DNA of 64,000 bases from Paraburkholderia elongata (GTDB lineage Bacteria > Pseudomonadota > Gammaproteobacteria > Burkholderiales > Burkholderiaceae), in NCBI RefSeq assembly GCF_013177735.1, contig NZ_WOEZ01000018.1, forward strand, positions 62,001-126,000. Reading direction: 5' to 3'. Positions 26,592-35,477 of the stretch are shown here, one piece after another. Both the position numbers and the translations under genes were made by a program. Under the pieces are notes generated by a model. That model did no database searches. It had not been told where the DNA came from and was given only the letters and a program-made list of their open reading frames with translations. Each line of letters opens with the position of its first letter. Position 1 is the first letter of the stretch.

Positions 26592-27419
26592 CTACGAACG
26601 TAGCGTGCTAATTTCGCTCACGAAATCCCGTAAGAGATACGCGATCTTCTCGGGTTGTTCAATGTGAGGAAAATGCCCCGATTCCTTTACCAATTCAATG
26701 CGCGCCGCTGGCGCGACAGACGACACGAACCGGAGCCACGACGACTCGCTGGTTTCATCGATGGGACGGCGCTTGCCGAGAGCGTCAAAGTACATGCTTT
26801 GGATAATCAGCATCGGCTTGGTGAAACGGCCGAGGCGCGTAGCCATAAGGCCCGCATCCCAGCCAGCCATGCTGGCGAACAATGCCGTGCCTCCAACCGG
26901 ATCGATGTTCTTTGCCCGTGCCAAAATGGCTTTGGACAGCGGGCTTTCACTCAAGAACATTTCGTTGAATCGATTTTCTACAAACTGATTGAAGCCAGAT
27001 TTTTCGACGAGAGAATAGATATGCTGACAAGCGGCGTCAGCGCTACGCTCGCCAATCATGCTGGCCTCGATCAGCACCAGTCCATTAACTCGCTCTGGAG
27101 CCCGGGCGGCGACTTCGAGCGCGACGCGACACCCGAGACTGTGACCTGCAAGAATGACAGGGGCGGCTTCGAATCTCTGCAGGTGTCTCACTACTTCTGC
27201 AGCGAAGTATTCGATGGACCAATTTGACGTAGAAGCGTCGCGAGGCGCTTGCGGCGCAGGCGCAGTTCCGTGGCCGGGAAAGTCATACGTAGAGAATTCC
27301 GTGTGAGCCGGCAGAAAGCTGGCTACAAATCTCCAGTCTTCCTTTGCGCATGCAAATCCATGCAGGAACAGTAACCGAGCCTCTTTCCGGCGAGTAACGG
27401 CATTGGATGTTTCTGTCAT
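26592..27419 (-). CDS. Alpha/beta-fold hydrolase (275 aa)
   Basis: The protein has LLFLHGFACAKEDWRFVASFL (oxyanion-hole HG) and YDFPGHGTAPAPQAP. The nucleophile elbow is GHSLGCRVALE (Ser about residue 95), and a C-terminal ESGHFPHIEQPEKI supplies the catalytic His. This is a meta-cleavage-hydrolase/esterase-type fold of normal length. ATG 27419 is preferred over a TTG two codons upstream. The gene is transcribed away from the end of the plus-strand cluster from a promoter overlapped by the same 15-bp palindrome that precedes the dioxygenase. It is therefore very likely part of the same LacI regulon, cleaving an ester or ring-fission product. Confidence 0.85.
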   Translation of the reverse strand: MTETSNAVTRRKEARLLFLHGFACAKEDWRFVASFLPAHTEFSTYDFPGHGTAPAPQAPRDASTSNWSIEYFAAEVVRHLQRFEAAPVILAGHSLGCRVALEVAARAPERVNGLVLIEASMIGERSADAACQHIYSLVEKSGFNQFVENRFNEMFLSESPLSKAILARAKNIDPVGGTALFASMAGWDAGLMATRLGRFTKPMLIIQSMYFDALGKRRPIDETSESSWLRFVSSVAPAARIELVKESGHFPHIEQPEKIAYLLRDFVSEISTLRS

Positions 27420-27487
27420 TCTCAAGTCCCTGCAGCATCGGGATCAAGACCGCGGACTCGATTGCGTGAATTGCGGCCAACCGGAAT

Positions 27488-27516
27488 ATGATATCCAATA
27501 AGGCACACGTGTGCAA
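27488..27516 (-). promoter_or_regulatory. Promoter and LacI operator of the hydrolase gene (right copy)
   Basis: On the minus strand, TTGCAC (27516-27511) and TATCAT (27493-27488) are spaced by 17 bases, a good sigma-70 promoter. The palindrome GCACACGTGTGC (27503-27514) overlaps the -35 and the spacer, an ideal place for repression. The 15-base block TGCACACGTGTGCCT is identical to that at 18208-18222. Confidence 0.7.
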
Positions 27517-27729
27517 TAAAGATGTCCCCAAGCTTGACCGTCGCGTCATTGGCGCAAGCGGTCGTTCGTAGCGGGAGGCGCTATGCAGCGGCACCGACCT
27601 GTTGCTGCCGGAGCCGCCGAAGCGACCACAGCGTCAGAACGAGCACCCCCGTCCTGACGCCAGCCCTCTCAGGAACGCATCACGCCAGCGGCCCGAAGCT
27701 AAAGGTGAGCGCAGGGGCTTTCGCTGCCG
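27517..27729. other. Intergenic region, nothing recognised
   Basis: Short GC-rich frames run through this gap between the hydrolase promoter and the end of the phosphatase-like gene. None has a supported start or domain. Confidence 0.35.
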
Positions 27730-29412
27730 TCACTCCGAATGGGCACCACGATCGTCGTCCCCAACGGTCTCGAGGCCCGGAAGGACCTTGGTGTCTTCAC
27801 GCTGAACGGCCACTAGCTTGTGTGGGTCGAGCCCGAGCGCCTTCAGAACGGTCGGCGCCACTTGCATATTGGTCACCGGCGTATCGACAACCTTTTTTTC
27901 CAACTTCGGATTGGAGACCACCAACAGAGTGTTCGTATCGTCAGTGGTAAGGCCGCCATGCTCGGCCAGCTTTGCCGTGCTCTTGCTGTAAATCGTCCCC
28001 GGTATCGGCTGGATGATGAGATCAGGGACACGACCCTTCGCGGGATTGCCCCAGATCGTGCTCAAGGCTGCGTCGTGATAGAGCGTCTGGATGTGGGTGG
28101 AATTTCCGTTCATCTGATCAGCGTCGAGGATCGATACCGCCTTGGCTGTATCGTCGTGGCTGTTGAGCCATATGAGCGACACATCGTCGGCCGTTTCCTG
28201 GGCGACCGGTACGCCGCCATTTTTCAGCAGATCCATAGGGTCGCTCACGTCGGGTTTGGCATAGGCGTTCGTCGAGCCCGCGAGCATGTGAAGTTTCGTT
28301 ACGTCGATCGGCGATTGGCCGTGCTTGGCTCCGACGATGAACAGCGTCGATTGCAGTTGCTTGCTCGATTCAAGCGCCTCGTACATCTGGCCCAGAGAGG
28401 CATCGACGAAGTCTAGCGATTGCTGCAACGGTAGTGTCGGAGCCGAGACTGCGTCGAGATAGCCACCGCGGGTCGAGGAGGTGCCTTCCATGGCCACCGT
28501 GACCTTCTGTGCGACGCTGACAGCTTGAAAGTTCATGCCGAAGATCGCGGGTACACCGACCTTGTTCGTCCCCGACTGATCCAGCCCATGAATCCAGTTC
28601 AGGACGACCTTGACCTTGAAGCCGTCGTAGGTCCGGGTATACGTCGGGTCGGTGGTCCAATCGGCGGTCGCAGGCGCGTTCGGATAGCCATTCGCTTGTA
28701 AGGAGGTCGAGTTGATCTCGGGGGCGTAGAGTTCGTCCAGTCCCAACCCCGACGGCCCGTTGAGGATCTCGTAGGCCGGGTGCTTATCCGACCATGCGGT
28801 GCGCAGACCGGCCTCATGGATGATCTCGAAGATCGTGTTCGTATGGTGCTTCATGTATAGATGCGGCCAGACCTGCTCGCAGCCGTTGGCGGTCTTGCGC
28901 AACGCGAGGTTCGCGGGATTGATGTGAGGATTGCGTGGATCGAACGTTGCGCCGGCTGGTGCCGATCCGCCGTCCAACTTGGTGAGATCCCAATCGAGTG
29001 CTTCGAAGTTGCTTACTTCCGTGCCGGGCGTGCCGGTGCAATTACTGCCCGGGGGATACAGGGTAGCGTCATAGGTATCGTCATAGAATACGCCGTGGCT
29101 AAGGGGGCTGCCGCCGGTTGCAAAGGCCAGAAGCCCAGGAAACGAGTCCGAGGGACGGGAGGTCGAAGCATGGGTGTACTCGACGCCATGTTTGGCCAGC
29201 TTCGCGAAGGTGGATTTTGGATGTGTAGCGATGTATTGGACTAGATCGGCCTCATGCATCCCGTCCACACTGATCAGCAAGACGCGCATGCGCTGCCGCT
29301 GGTGTTCCCCATCACGGCCATGATCCTGCGCTGTCGCGGCCATGCTCGCGAACGCCAGCACGCTCGCGCTGAATATTGCACCGGCTCCACTCCACTTCCT
29401 GATCTTGTCCAT
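27730..29412 (-). CDS. Secreted alkaline phosphatase-superfamily protein (560 aa)
   Basis: A Sec signal peptide (hydrophobic to about residue 28, ending ATAQ) is followed by VLLISVDGMHEADL, whose Asp is the first metal ligand of type I phosphodiesterase/nucleotide pyrophosphatases. RPSDSFPGLLAFATGG contains the Ser nucleophile region. Later come IVGAKHGQSPID and KLAEHGGLTTDD, with the remaining Asp/His ligands. This is the alkaline phosphatase fold of the NPP/phosphopentomutase branch. The gene has a good GAGGTGAAGA site. It stands alone between the catabolic cluster and the chloroperoxidase-like gene. Substrate unknown; a periplasmic or extracellular phosphate ester is likely. Confidence 0.83.
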   Translation of the reverse strand: MDKIRKWSGAGAIFSASVLAFASMAATAQDHGRDGEHQRQRMRVLLISVDGMHEADLVQYIATHPKSTFAKLAKHGVEYTHASTSRPSDSFPGLLAFATGGSPLSHGVFYDDTYDATLYPPGSNCTGTPGTEVSNFEALDWDLTKLDGGSAPAGATFDPRNPHINPANLALRKTANGCEQVWPHLYMKHHTNTIFEIIHEAGLRTAWSDKHPAYEILNGPSGLGLDELYAPEINSTSLQANGYPNAPATADWTTDPTYTRTYDGFKVKVVLNWIHGLDQSGTNKVGVPAIFGMNFQAVSVAQKVTVAMEGTSSTRGGYLDAVSAPTLPLQQSLDFVDASLGQMYEALESSKQLQSTLFIVGAKHGQSPIDVTKLHMLAGSTNAYAKPDVSDPMDLLKNGGVPVAQETADDVSLIWLNSHDDTAKAVSILDADQMNGNSTHIQTLYHDAALSTIWGNPAKGRVPDLIIQPIPGTIYSKSTAKLAEHGGLTTDDTNTLLVVSNPKLEKKVVDTPVTNMQVAPTVLKALGLDPHKLVAVQREDTKVLPGLETVGDDDRGAHSE

Positions 29413-29957
29413 TCTTCACCTCGTAAGTTGAATTGGGAACGACCATGCCCCGGGCCGGAATCTAAGTATGGAATGCGAAGCTCTCGTGAAAGGTTGCTTT
29501 CGTTCGTCTGTCGATGGAGCCGGCAGGCGCAAGGGGCGTGCCTTTGCGACAGTGTAAGAATTTGTAATGGGCGGATTGCTTTTTAAGGCGTGGCGAAAGA
29601 CGAGCAGTACTTCGCGTCCAGATAGACTGGCCTTTACTCATATCTTTGCGGGATATTAAGCGTGAATTGTCGGGGTTATAGCGCCAATTGTCTGGTTATA
29701 AAGTCACGCTCCTTCGTAAGAAGGCGTTCCTTTAAGGTCTATCTGCCCGCGACCACCAGCGCCCCACGTCCGCCGCACGAGGCACGTGGAACACGAAGCT
29801 ACGTTTAAGAACGTTTAAGGCCACCGTCAGGACTTTTAGTCCTTCATCCCCCTAATCTGCTAATCAGTCGTGATGCCGCGTCGGTCCGGGACCGGCGCGC
29901 CACGTCGTGGACGCGAAACAACTCGCCAATATCGTCGTAAACGATAAGGAAACCAAA
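29413..29957. other. Intergenic region holding a duplicated promoter-like element
   Basis: No gene is seen in 545 bases. The right part contains copy 1 of the ~87-bp repeat described separately. The region also must hold the promoter of the divergent phosphatase-like gene. Confidence 0.5.
29800..29886 (+). repeat. Promoter-like dispersed repeat, copy 1
   Basis: The element starts with a tandem 10-bp direct repeat (ACGTTTAAGA, ACGTTTAAGG at 29801-29820). It continues with GTCAGGACTTTTAGT and CTAATCTGCT and ends with GTCGTGATGCCGC. Copy 2 at 38315-38401 matches in the same order with nearly identical spacing. Copy 1 ends about 70 bases before the chloroperoxidase-like gene. Tandem 10-bp half-sites are typical of OmpR/PhoB-type activators, and TAATCT would be the -10. 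Confidence 0.65.
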
Positions 29958-30947
29958 ATGAGCTATAAAACCGATAAAGAAATTTCTTCCGCGTCGCGGC
30001 GCAATATGTTAATGGTCGGAGCCGGTGCGGTTGCAGCGTCGGTTGTCCCAGCTGTTTCCATCGCCGCCGGCACCGCATCGGGCAGCAAAACCGGCAATCA
30101 TCTTGCACATACAGGAGCACGATCCATGAACTTCGTTACGACCACGGACGGCGCACAGATTTTCTACAAGGATTGGGGCTCGGGCCACCCCGTCGTGTTC
30201 TCCCATGGCTGGCCACTCGACGCCGATGCATGGGACCCGCAGATGCTGTTTCTGGTGCAGAAGGGCTATCGCGTGATCGCTCACGATCGCCGGGGGCACG
30301 GCCGCTCGAGTCAAACCGCGCACGGCAACGACATGGACACCTACGCGGACGATCTCGCTGCCGTCATCGAGGCGCTCGATCTGAAGGGCGCCACTCTCGT
30401 CGGCCACTCCACGGGTGGTGGAGAGATTTCGCACTACGTTGGCCGACATGGCACAAAACGTGTCGCCAAAATGGTCCTGATCGGTGCAGTGCCGCCGATT
30501 ATGCTGAAGACCGAGGCCAATCCGACAGGGCTGCCCATGTCGGTCTTCGACGGTATCCGTACCAATACCGCAAACAATCGGTCGCAGTTTTTCAAAGACC
30601 TTGCGGTGGCTTTCTACGGCTATAACCGGCCCAATGCAAAAGTCCAACAAGGCGTGATCGACGAATTCTGGCGCGAAGGCATGATGGGCTCGGTGCTCGG
30701 TCAATACGAGTGCATCAAGCAGTTTTCCGAGGTGGACTACACGCCGGATCTCAAGAAGATCGATGTTCCGACGCTGATCCTGCATGGCGATGACGATCAG
30801 ATCGTGCCGTTGGATGATTCCGGGCGTAAGTCGGCGGAAATCATCAAGAACGCCACGCTCAAGGTCTATCCGGGCGCACCTCACGGCATGTGCACGACGG
30901 AAGCGGATCGCGTCAATGCCGATCTTCTTGCATTCCTCCAGTCGTAA
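29958..30947 (+). CDS. Exported non-heme chloroperoxidase-like alpha/beta hydrolase (329 aa)
   Basis: It begins [20 protein letters not shown] with a twin-arginine-type motif (SRRNML) before a hydrophobic stretch that ends near AAGTAS, so it is probably exported folded by Tat. The enzyme part matches cofactor-free haloperoxidases/arylesterases: [26 protein letters not shown], nucleophile [20 protein letters not shown] and catalytic His in APHGM. Most relatives are cytoplasmic and ~275 residues; the extra N-terminus is the signal. Perhydrolysis activity in vitro is known for the family, and the physiological role is usually ester hydrolysis. AAGGAAACCAAA precedes the ATG. Transcription probably starts at the 29.8 kb element. 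Confidence 0.87.
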   Translation: MSYKTDKEISSASRRNMLMVGAGAVAASVVPAVSIAAGTASGSKTGNHLAHTGARSMNFVTTTDGAQIFYKDWGSGHPVVFSHGWPLDADAWDPQMLFLVQKGYRVIAHDRRGHGRSSQTAHGNDMDTYADDLAAVIEALDLKGATLVGHSTGGGEISHYVGRHGTKRVAKMVLIGAVPPIMLKTEANPTGLPMSVFDGIRTNTANNRSQFFKDLAVAFYGYNRPNAKVQQGVIDEFWREGMMGSVLGQYECIKQFSEVDYTPDLKKIDVPTLILHGDDDQIVPLDDSGRKSAEIIKNATLKVYPGAPHGMCTTEADRVNADLLAFLQS

Positions 30948-30989
30948 GCTTGAAGCCGGGCAAAGCCGGTTAAAAGGCCAAGGAGATTG

Positions 30990-31017
30990 ATGCTGCCGGG
31001 TTCTGAACCGGCAGCAT
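30990..31017. terminator. Bidirectional hairpin between convergent genes
   Basis: A perfect 10-bp stem (ATGCTGCCGG and CCGGCAGCAT) with an 8-base loop lies in the 72-base gap between the chloroperoxidase-like gene and the end of the efflux operon. T-tracts are poor on both sides. Confidence 0.6.
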
Positions 31018-31019
31018 TG

Positions 31020-32543
31020 CTATATTCCCTGCTTATTTGCGGCATCGCCTTCCGTTTGCCAGCCGCCGCCAAGCGCCTTGTAAAGCGCAACGCGTTCGAG
31101 CGCCGTGTCACGCTCGCTCTGCGCCAGTTTGTCGTCGGCGGCGTACAGCGAGCGTCCGGCATCGAGCACGGAGAGGAAGTCATTGAGGCCTTGCTTGTAG
31201 AGCCGCGTCGCGATGGTCACGGCTTCCCGGTCGGCGGTGACCTCGGCCGCCAGCCTCTCATGCCGTACCTTGGACTGCGCATAAGACACGAGCGCAGTCT
31301 CGACATCCCTCAGCGCACCGAGAACTATCCGCTGGTACGCTGCCGCGGCTTGATCGGTGCGCGCTTCTTCAGCGTGCATTTCGAAGCGAACCTTGCCGGC
31401 ATCGAAGATCAGCCAGTTGATGCTCGGGCCGATCGAGAAATAGCGGCTCGGCGCGGTCAGAAAGGTCGACGCGTTCAGACTCTCCAGGCCCGCCACACCA
31501 GTCAGCGAGAAGTGCGGATAGAGATCGGCTTGAGCGACGCCAATGCGGGCGTTCGCGGCGGCGATCCGGCGTTCGGCAGCGCGGATATCCGGACGGCGGC
31601 GCAGAAGGTCAGAGGGCAGACCCACTGGCACGTCCGCGATCGCCGAAGGAATCGCTTGCGGCGCATCCAGCTGGGCAAGCAGTTGTTCCGGCGGTTGACC
31701 GATCAGCGCACCGATTCGATAAATGGACACGCGTTCGTTCGCCTCGAATGTCGGAATGGCGGCTTCGGTATCCGAGACTTGCGCTTGCGCACGCAGCACG
31801 TCGAGACGCGAGGCTAACCCCGCATCGAATTGCGAGCGGGTCAGCGATAGTGAGTCCTGCTGGATCGAAAGATTGCTGCGGGCGACGGCGAGTTGCCGTA
31901 GCACGCCGCGTAATTCGATGTAGTTGCGTGCGACCTCGGCGAGCAACGTCAACTCGACATCGCCGCGTTCCGCCACGGTGGCCTGATACGACGCGTCGGC
32001 GGCCTCGACGCCGCGCCGCTTGCCGCCGAACACGTCGATCTCCCACGATGCGTCGAAGCCGGTCTGCCATAGATTGTCGTTGGCGCCCGGACCGAGACCG
32101 CCGGGCGGCACGCCGACCGGCACATTGGCGCTGCCATGGGTCCGGTCGTATTTGGCGCCGACGTCGGCGGTCGGGTATTGATCTGCTCCAGCGATACCGC
32201 GCAAGGCCCGCGCTTCGCGTATGCGTGCTTCGGCAACCGCCAGGTCGGGAGCGGAGTGCAGCGCGTCGGCCATGAGCGAGTTGAGCGTCGCGTCGCCAAA
32301 GCCTTGCCACCAGGCATCGTCCGATGTGGGCGACCCTTGCGAGGCGTTCGTTGCCGAGTCGGTATGTTCCGTAAAACTCGCCGGCATGGCCGGTTTCGGC
32401 GGCACATAGTCCGGACCCACGGTGCAACCCGCGAGGAGCGCCGCCCATGCCGCGACGATAGCGGCGATGGGGGCGACATGGCGCCGCCGGTAAGGAGGAA
32501 GCCCCGCCGGCCGCGCTGCCGCTAGTTCCAGAAGCCGAGCCAT
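31020..32543 (-). CDS. Outer-membrane efflux lipoprotein, NodT/OprM family (507 aa)
   Basis: The N-terminal signal ends in a lipobox (ALLAGCTVGPDY, Cys about residue 40), the classic start of NodT-type outer-membrane factors. Two repeats of the TolC fold follow (DAWWQGFGDATLNSLMADAL...ARIREARALRGIAG and later RRRPDIRAAERRIAAANARIGVAQADLYPHFSLTG). The protein forms the trimeric outer-membrane channel of a tripartite efflux pump. The start overlaps the end of the adaptor gene by 22 bases, so the two are co-translated. With the adaptor and the 14-TM MFS pump upstream it makes an EmrAB-TolC-like system exporting hydrophobic drugs or acids. Confidence 0.92.
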   Translation of the reverse strand: MARLLELAAARPAGLPPYRRRHVAPIAAIVAAWAALLAGCTVGPDYVPPKPAMPASFTEHTDSATNASQGSPTSDDAWWQGFGDATLNSLMADALHSAPDLAVAEARIREARALRGIAGADQYPTADVGAKYDRTHGSANVPVGVPPGGLGPGANDNLWQTGFDASWEIDVFGGKRRGVEAADASYQATVAERGDVELTLLAEVARNYIELRGVLRQLAVARSNLSIQQDSLSLTRSQFDAGLASRLDVLRAQAQVSDTEAAIPTFEANERVSIYRIGALIGQPPEQLLAQLDAPQAIPSAIADVPVGLPSDLLRRRPDIRAAERRIAAANARIGVAQADLYPHFSLTGVAGLESLNASTFLTAPSRYFSIGPSINWLIFDAGKVRFEMHAEEARTDQAAAAYQRIVLGALRDVETALVSYAQSKVRHERLAAEVTADREAVTIATRLYKQGLNDFLSVLDAGRSLYAADDKLAQSERDTALERVALYKALGGGWQTEGDAANKQGI

Positions 32544-33643
32544 GCCGGGCGCTCCCTCACGAAGATTTCCGTCTCGACCGACATGCCCGGCGAGATCAAC
32601 TTAAGTGCTTCCCCAGGGTTGTCGAGTTCGATTTTCACCGGCACTCGCTGCACCACCTTCACGAAATTGCCCGTTGCGTTCTCCGGCGGCAGGAGCGCAA
32701 AGTGCGAGCCGGTCCCGCGTTGAATGCTGTCGACGTGACCGCGAAGCCGCAGGTCCGGAAATGCGTCGACGAGGACCGTGACCTGCTGGCCCGGTCTGAC
32801 GCGGGTCAACTGCGTTTCCTTGTAGTTCGCGGTCACATAGAGCTTGTCCGGAACGACCGACAACAATGTCTGCCCGGGCTGAACAAAGTTGCCCTGCTCG
32901 ACGCTCTTGTTCGCGACACTGCCGGACTCGGTTGCGTAGATTTTGGTGTACGACAGGTTGAGCGTCGCCTGCTCGAGCATCGCGTGCGCCTGGGCGACTG
33001 CGGCCTCTGCCGTTTTGACCTGGGAGCGCGTGAGCTTCGCCTGCGCTTGTAACGCGTCGACCTTGACCTGGGCGGCGGTCACGGAGGCGCGTGTACCATC
33101 GGCGGCCGCCTTCGCCTCATCGACCCGCTCCGATGACACCGCGCGCACGTCGGCGACGGATTGCAGCCGTGCGAGGTTGATGCCGGCAAGCTTCGCATTA
33201 GCTCGGGCCACTTCAAGCTCCGCCTGCTGCTGGCCGATATTGGCTTCGGCCACCGCAACCTGATTGCGCGCTTCTTCCAGCTTGCCAACGGCCGCCGCGA
33301 CATTGGCGCGTGCCTGGTCCACCTGAACGACGTAGTCGCGTGGATCGAGTTCGACGAGGAGATCGCCGGCCGTCACCTTGCTGTTGTCGTTCACATGCAG
33401 TGTCTGCACGTAAGCCGGCACCTTGGGGATGACCGAGACGAGATGCGCGTCGATATAGGCGTCGTCGGTCTGCTTCTCGTAGAGGTCCGGCACGAGGAAA
33501 TACGCGGCGATCGCCAGCAACACGATCAGCGCGAGAATGCCCAGAATCAGTCCGCGTCGATTGTCAGGCGGCGGGGGCGCCGCAGGTGCAACGACGGGCG
33601 GCGGCGTGGTGGCCGGTTTTTGAACCGGTGGTGCTTCGCTCAT
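32522..33643 (-). CDS. emrA: EmrA/HlyD-type membrane fusion protein (373 aa)
   Basis: It starts at ATG 33643 after GGAGGAAGCG; a TTG five codons earlier is ignored. A Pro/Ala-rich cytoplasmic head precedes one transmembrane helix (about residues 33-53, LILGILALIVLLAIAAYFLV). Then come DDAYIDAHLVSVIPKVPAYV (biotinyl-lipoyl half-motif), a long coiled coil of Ala/Gln/Glu heptads (about residues 100-210) and the second lipoyl/barrel half (NKSVEQGNFVQPGQTLLSVVPD). It links the MFS pump to the outer-membrane channel. The position in the order pump, adaptor, channel on one strand is typical of emrB-emrA-OMF operons in Burkholderia. Confidence 0.92.
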   Translation of the reverse strand: MSEAPPVQKPATTPPPVVAPAAPPPPDNRRGLILGILALIVLLAIAAYFLVPDLYEKQTDDAYIDAHLVSVIPKVPAYVQTLHVNDNSKVTAGDLLVELDPRDYVVQVDQARANVAAAVGKLEEARNQVAVAEANIGQQQAELEVARANAKLAGINLARLQSVADVRAVSSERVDEAKAAADGTRASVTAAQVKVDALQAQAKLTRSQVKTAEAAVAQAHAMLEQATLNLSYTKIYATESGSVANKSVEQGNFVQPGQTLLSVVPDKLYVTANYKETQLTRVRPGQQVTVLVDAFPDLRLRGHVDSIQRGTGSHFALLPPENATGNFVKVVQRVPVKIELDNPGEALKLISPGMSVETEIFVRERPAWLGFWN

Positions 33644-33707
33644 CGCTTCCTCCGGCAACGCGGATGGATAGGGGTGGGAAGAGATACTGTTTTCATGGCC
33701 GCGCTCC

Positions 33708-35330
33708 TTATTTTTTGGCCACCGGGGTCGGCGGAATAATGGGAACGAGGCACAGCGCGATGACGCCGACGACCGCCATGAAGGCGAACGCGTCCGCGTA
33801 AGCGAGCGTGGCAGCCTGGTGTGCGCCTGCTTCGGCGAGAACGCTGACTGCTGCGCGCTGGCTCTCGAATGGGGTATAGCCGCCGCGCGCGACCAGCGTT
33901 GCGCTCACCGACGCGAGCCAGTCTTGCGTGACCGGATTGTTGTGCCGAAGATGCTCGAACAGGCGCGATGAATGAAGCGTCTCGCGATGCCCGATGAGAA
34001 TGGTCAGCAGCGCGACGCCAAGCGATGCGCCGAACTGCCGGAAGGTCATGTACAGCGAGACGCCGTCGAGCAGCTTGTTCTGCTCGATCCTGGCCACCGT
34101 GCCGCTGCCCACCGCCGGCAACAACGGGGACAGGCAGCAGGCATAAAGGATCAGCGGAACGACATAGTAGTAGCCCGGCGTGTCCGTTGTCAGCAGGCGA
34201 TTGAACAGGACCATCGACGCGATCAGCATGAGGAGCGCGATCACGATCGTCTTGCGCTGGCCGATCCGCGCGATGAGGCCGACCATGAACGGCCGGATGG
34301 CGGCTGCGGTCAACGCATAGATGCAGATGATCTGCCCGGTCTGGGTCGCGCTATGGGTATGGGTCGAGAGATTGCGCAGAAATTCGGGCAGAACGAACAG
34401 GCTGCCCGACAGGATCATGCCGGTGAAGACGCCGATCAACGCCGACGACAACACATAACGGTCACGCAGCAGCCCGAGCCAGAGAAGCGGCGTCCGGTTC
34501 GCCGGACTCGCCTGCCAGACAACGAAGAGAAGCAGCGCCGCGCCGCTCGTCCAGGCGAGCAGACGAATATGTAGCGATCCGAACCAGTCGTCGATTTCGC
34601 CGCGATTGAGGATGATCTGCAGCGAGATCAGCGCCGTCGCAAGAAGAACGATGCCGAGCCAGTCGGTGCTGACCACGCGCTCGGAGGCAGGCGGCGGCAG
34701 TGTGGGGAAGTAGCGGGCCAAGAGCCATATCGCGGCGGACGCGTACAACAGGTTCGGCAGGAAGATCAGGCGCCAGTTGAAATGGTCCGTGATATAGCCG
34801 CTGACCAGAAGCCCTGCCGCGCTCGACAGATAGAGCAACGTGGAAGCCTTCATCAGCGACGGGCTGCGCTGGGGTTTGGGCATCAGCACATAGATGCTCG
34901 CGCGCCACCATACGACGAGACCCGCCCCGGCCAGCCCCTGGATCGCGCGCCAGATCAGCATCGAACTGAGATCCGGAGAGATCGCGCAACCCATCGAGGC
35001 GATCGCGAACACGACAATGGTCGAGAGCAGAAAGCGCTTGTAGCCATAGTGCCCGGCCATCCAGATCGAGACAGGTACGCCGAGAAACAGCGCGCAGCTA
35101 TAGACGGTCAGCAGCCAGCTGGCTTCGTCCGCGGACACGCCCAACGTGCCGGTCAGATCCGCCAGTACCAGGTTCATGCTGTCGAACGTATAGAACTCCA
35201 TCCCGGTGGCGAGGCCAAGGCCCATGAGCAGCAGGCGCGTGTGCGCCGGCGACATCAAGAGCGCGGGCGCGGGCGGAGGCGCGGGTGGCGGCGAAGCGGG
35301 CATCGCTGTCGGCTGTGCAGTGTCACTCAT
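33708..35330 (-). CDS. emrB: EmrB-type MFS efflux pump, DHA2 family (540 aa)
   Basis: A long Pro/Ala-rich N-terminus precedes a 14-helix major facilitator: LLLMGLGLATGMEFYTFDSMNLVLADLTGTLGVSADEASW resembles the DHA2 TM1 region. MAGHYGYKRFLL is the loop 2-3 A-motif, and GLAGAGLVVWWRASIYVL lies in the motif C region. It exports lipophilic compounds by proton antiport and is expected to pair with the adjacent adaptor and outer-membrane channel. It follows the bd oxidase genes by about 30 bases, suggesting a single long transcript from 38.1 to 31.0 kb. Confidence 0.92.
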   Translation of the reverse strand: MSDTAQPTAMPASPPPAPPPAPALLMSPAHTRLLLMGLGLATGMEFYTFDSMNLVLADLTGTLGVSADEASWLLTVYSCALFLGVPVSIWMAGHYGYKRFLLSTIVVFAIASMGCAISPDLSSMLIWRAIQGLAGAGLVVWWRASIYVLMPKPQRSPSLMKASTLLYLSSAAGLLVSGYITDHFNWRLIFLPNLLYASAAIWLLARYFPTLPPPASERVVSTDWLGIVLLATALISLQIILNRGEIDDWFGSLHIRLLAWTSGAALLLFVVWQASPANRTPLLWLGLLRDRYVLSSALIGVFTGMILSGSLFVLPEFLRNLSTHTHSATQTGQIICIYALTAAAIRPFMVGLIARIGQRKTIVIALLMLIASMVLFNRLLTTDTPGYYYVVPLILYACCLSPLLPAVGSGTVARIEQNKLLDGVSLYMTFRQFGASLGVALLTILIGHRETLHSSRLFEHLRHNNPVTQDWLASVSATLVARGGYTPFESQRAAVSVLAEAGAHQAATLAYADAFAFMAVVGVIALCLVPIIPPTPVAKK

Positions 35331-35363
35331 GGCTGAAGCCGATCCGTATTTGACAGGCGATGA

Positions 35364-35477
35364 TCACGTGAAGAGCCGCAAGACGGCATGCATCGCCACG
35401 CTGACGACAACCAGCGTGGCGACGGCCGCCAGATAGAGACCGCCGAACCAGCTCAGACGCCGCATGCGCGGGCTCAT
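35364..35477 (-). CDS. DUF2474/CydX-like mini-protein (37 aa)
   Basis: The ORF begins with an ATG that shares four bases (ATGA) with the stop of the cytochrome bd subunit II gene. It encodes MSPRMRRLSWFGGLYLAAVA, then TLVVVSVAMHAVLRLFT: a short basic head and one transmembrane helix starting with the W-GLY pattern of DUF2474. Such mini-proteins (like CydX in E. coli) sit after cydB and stabilise the oxidase. Too short for normal ORF calling, but position, overlap and pattern agree. Confidence 0.8.
   Translation of the reverse strand: MSPRMRRLSWFGGLYLAAVATLVVVSVAMHAVLRLFT

Noticed and set aside
27517..27729. Plus-strand frame across the gap after the hydrolase promoter
   Set aside because: The translation is low-complexity (Arg/Ser/Cys-rich) with no ribosome site.
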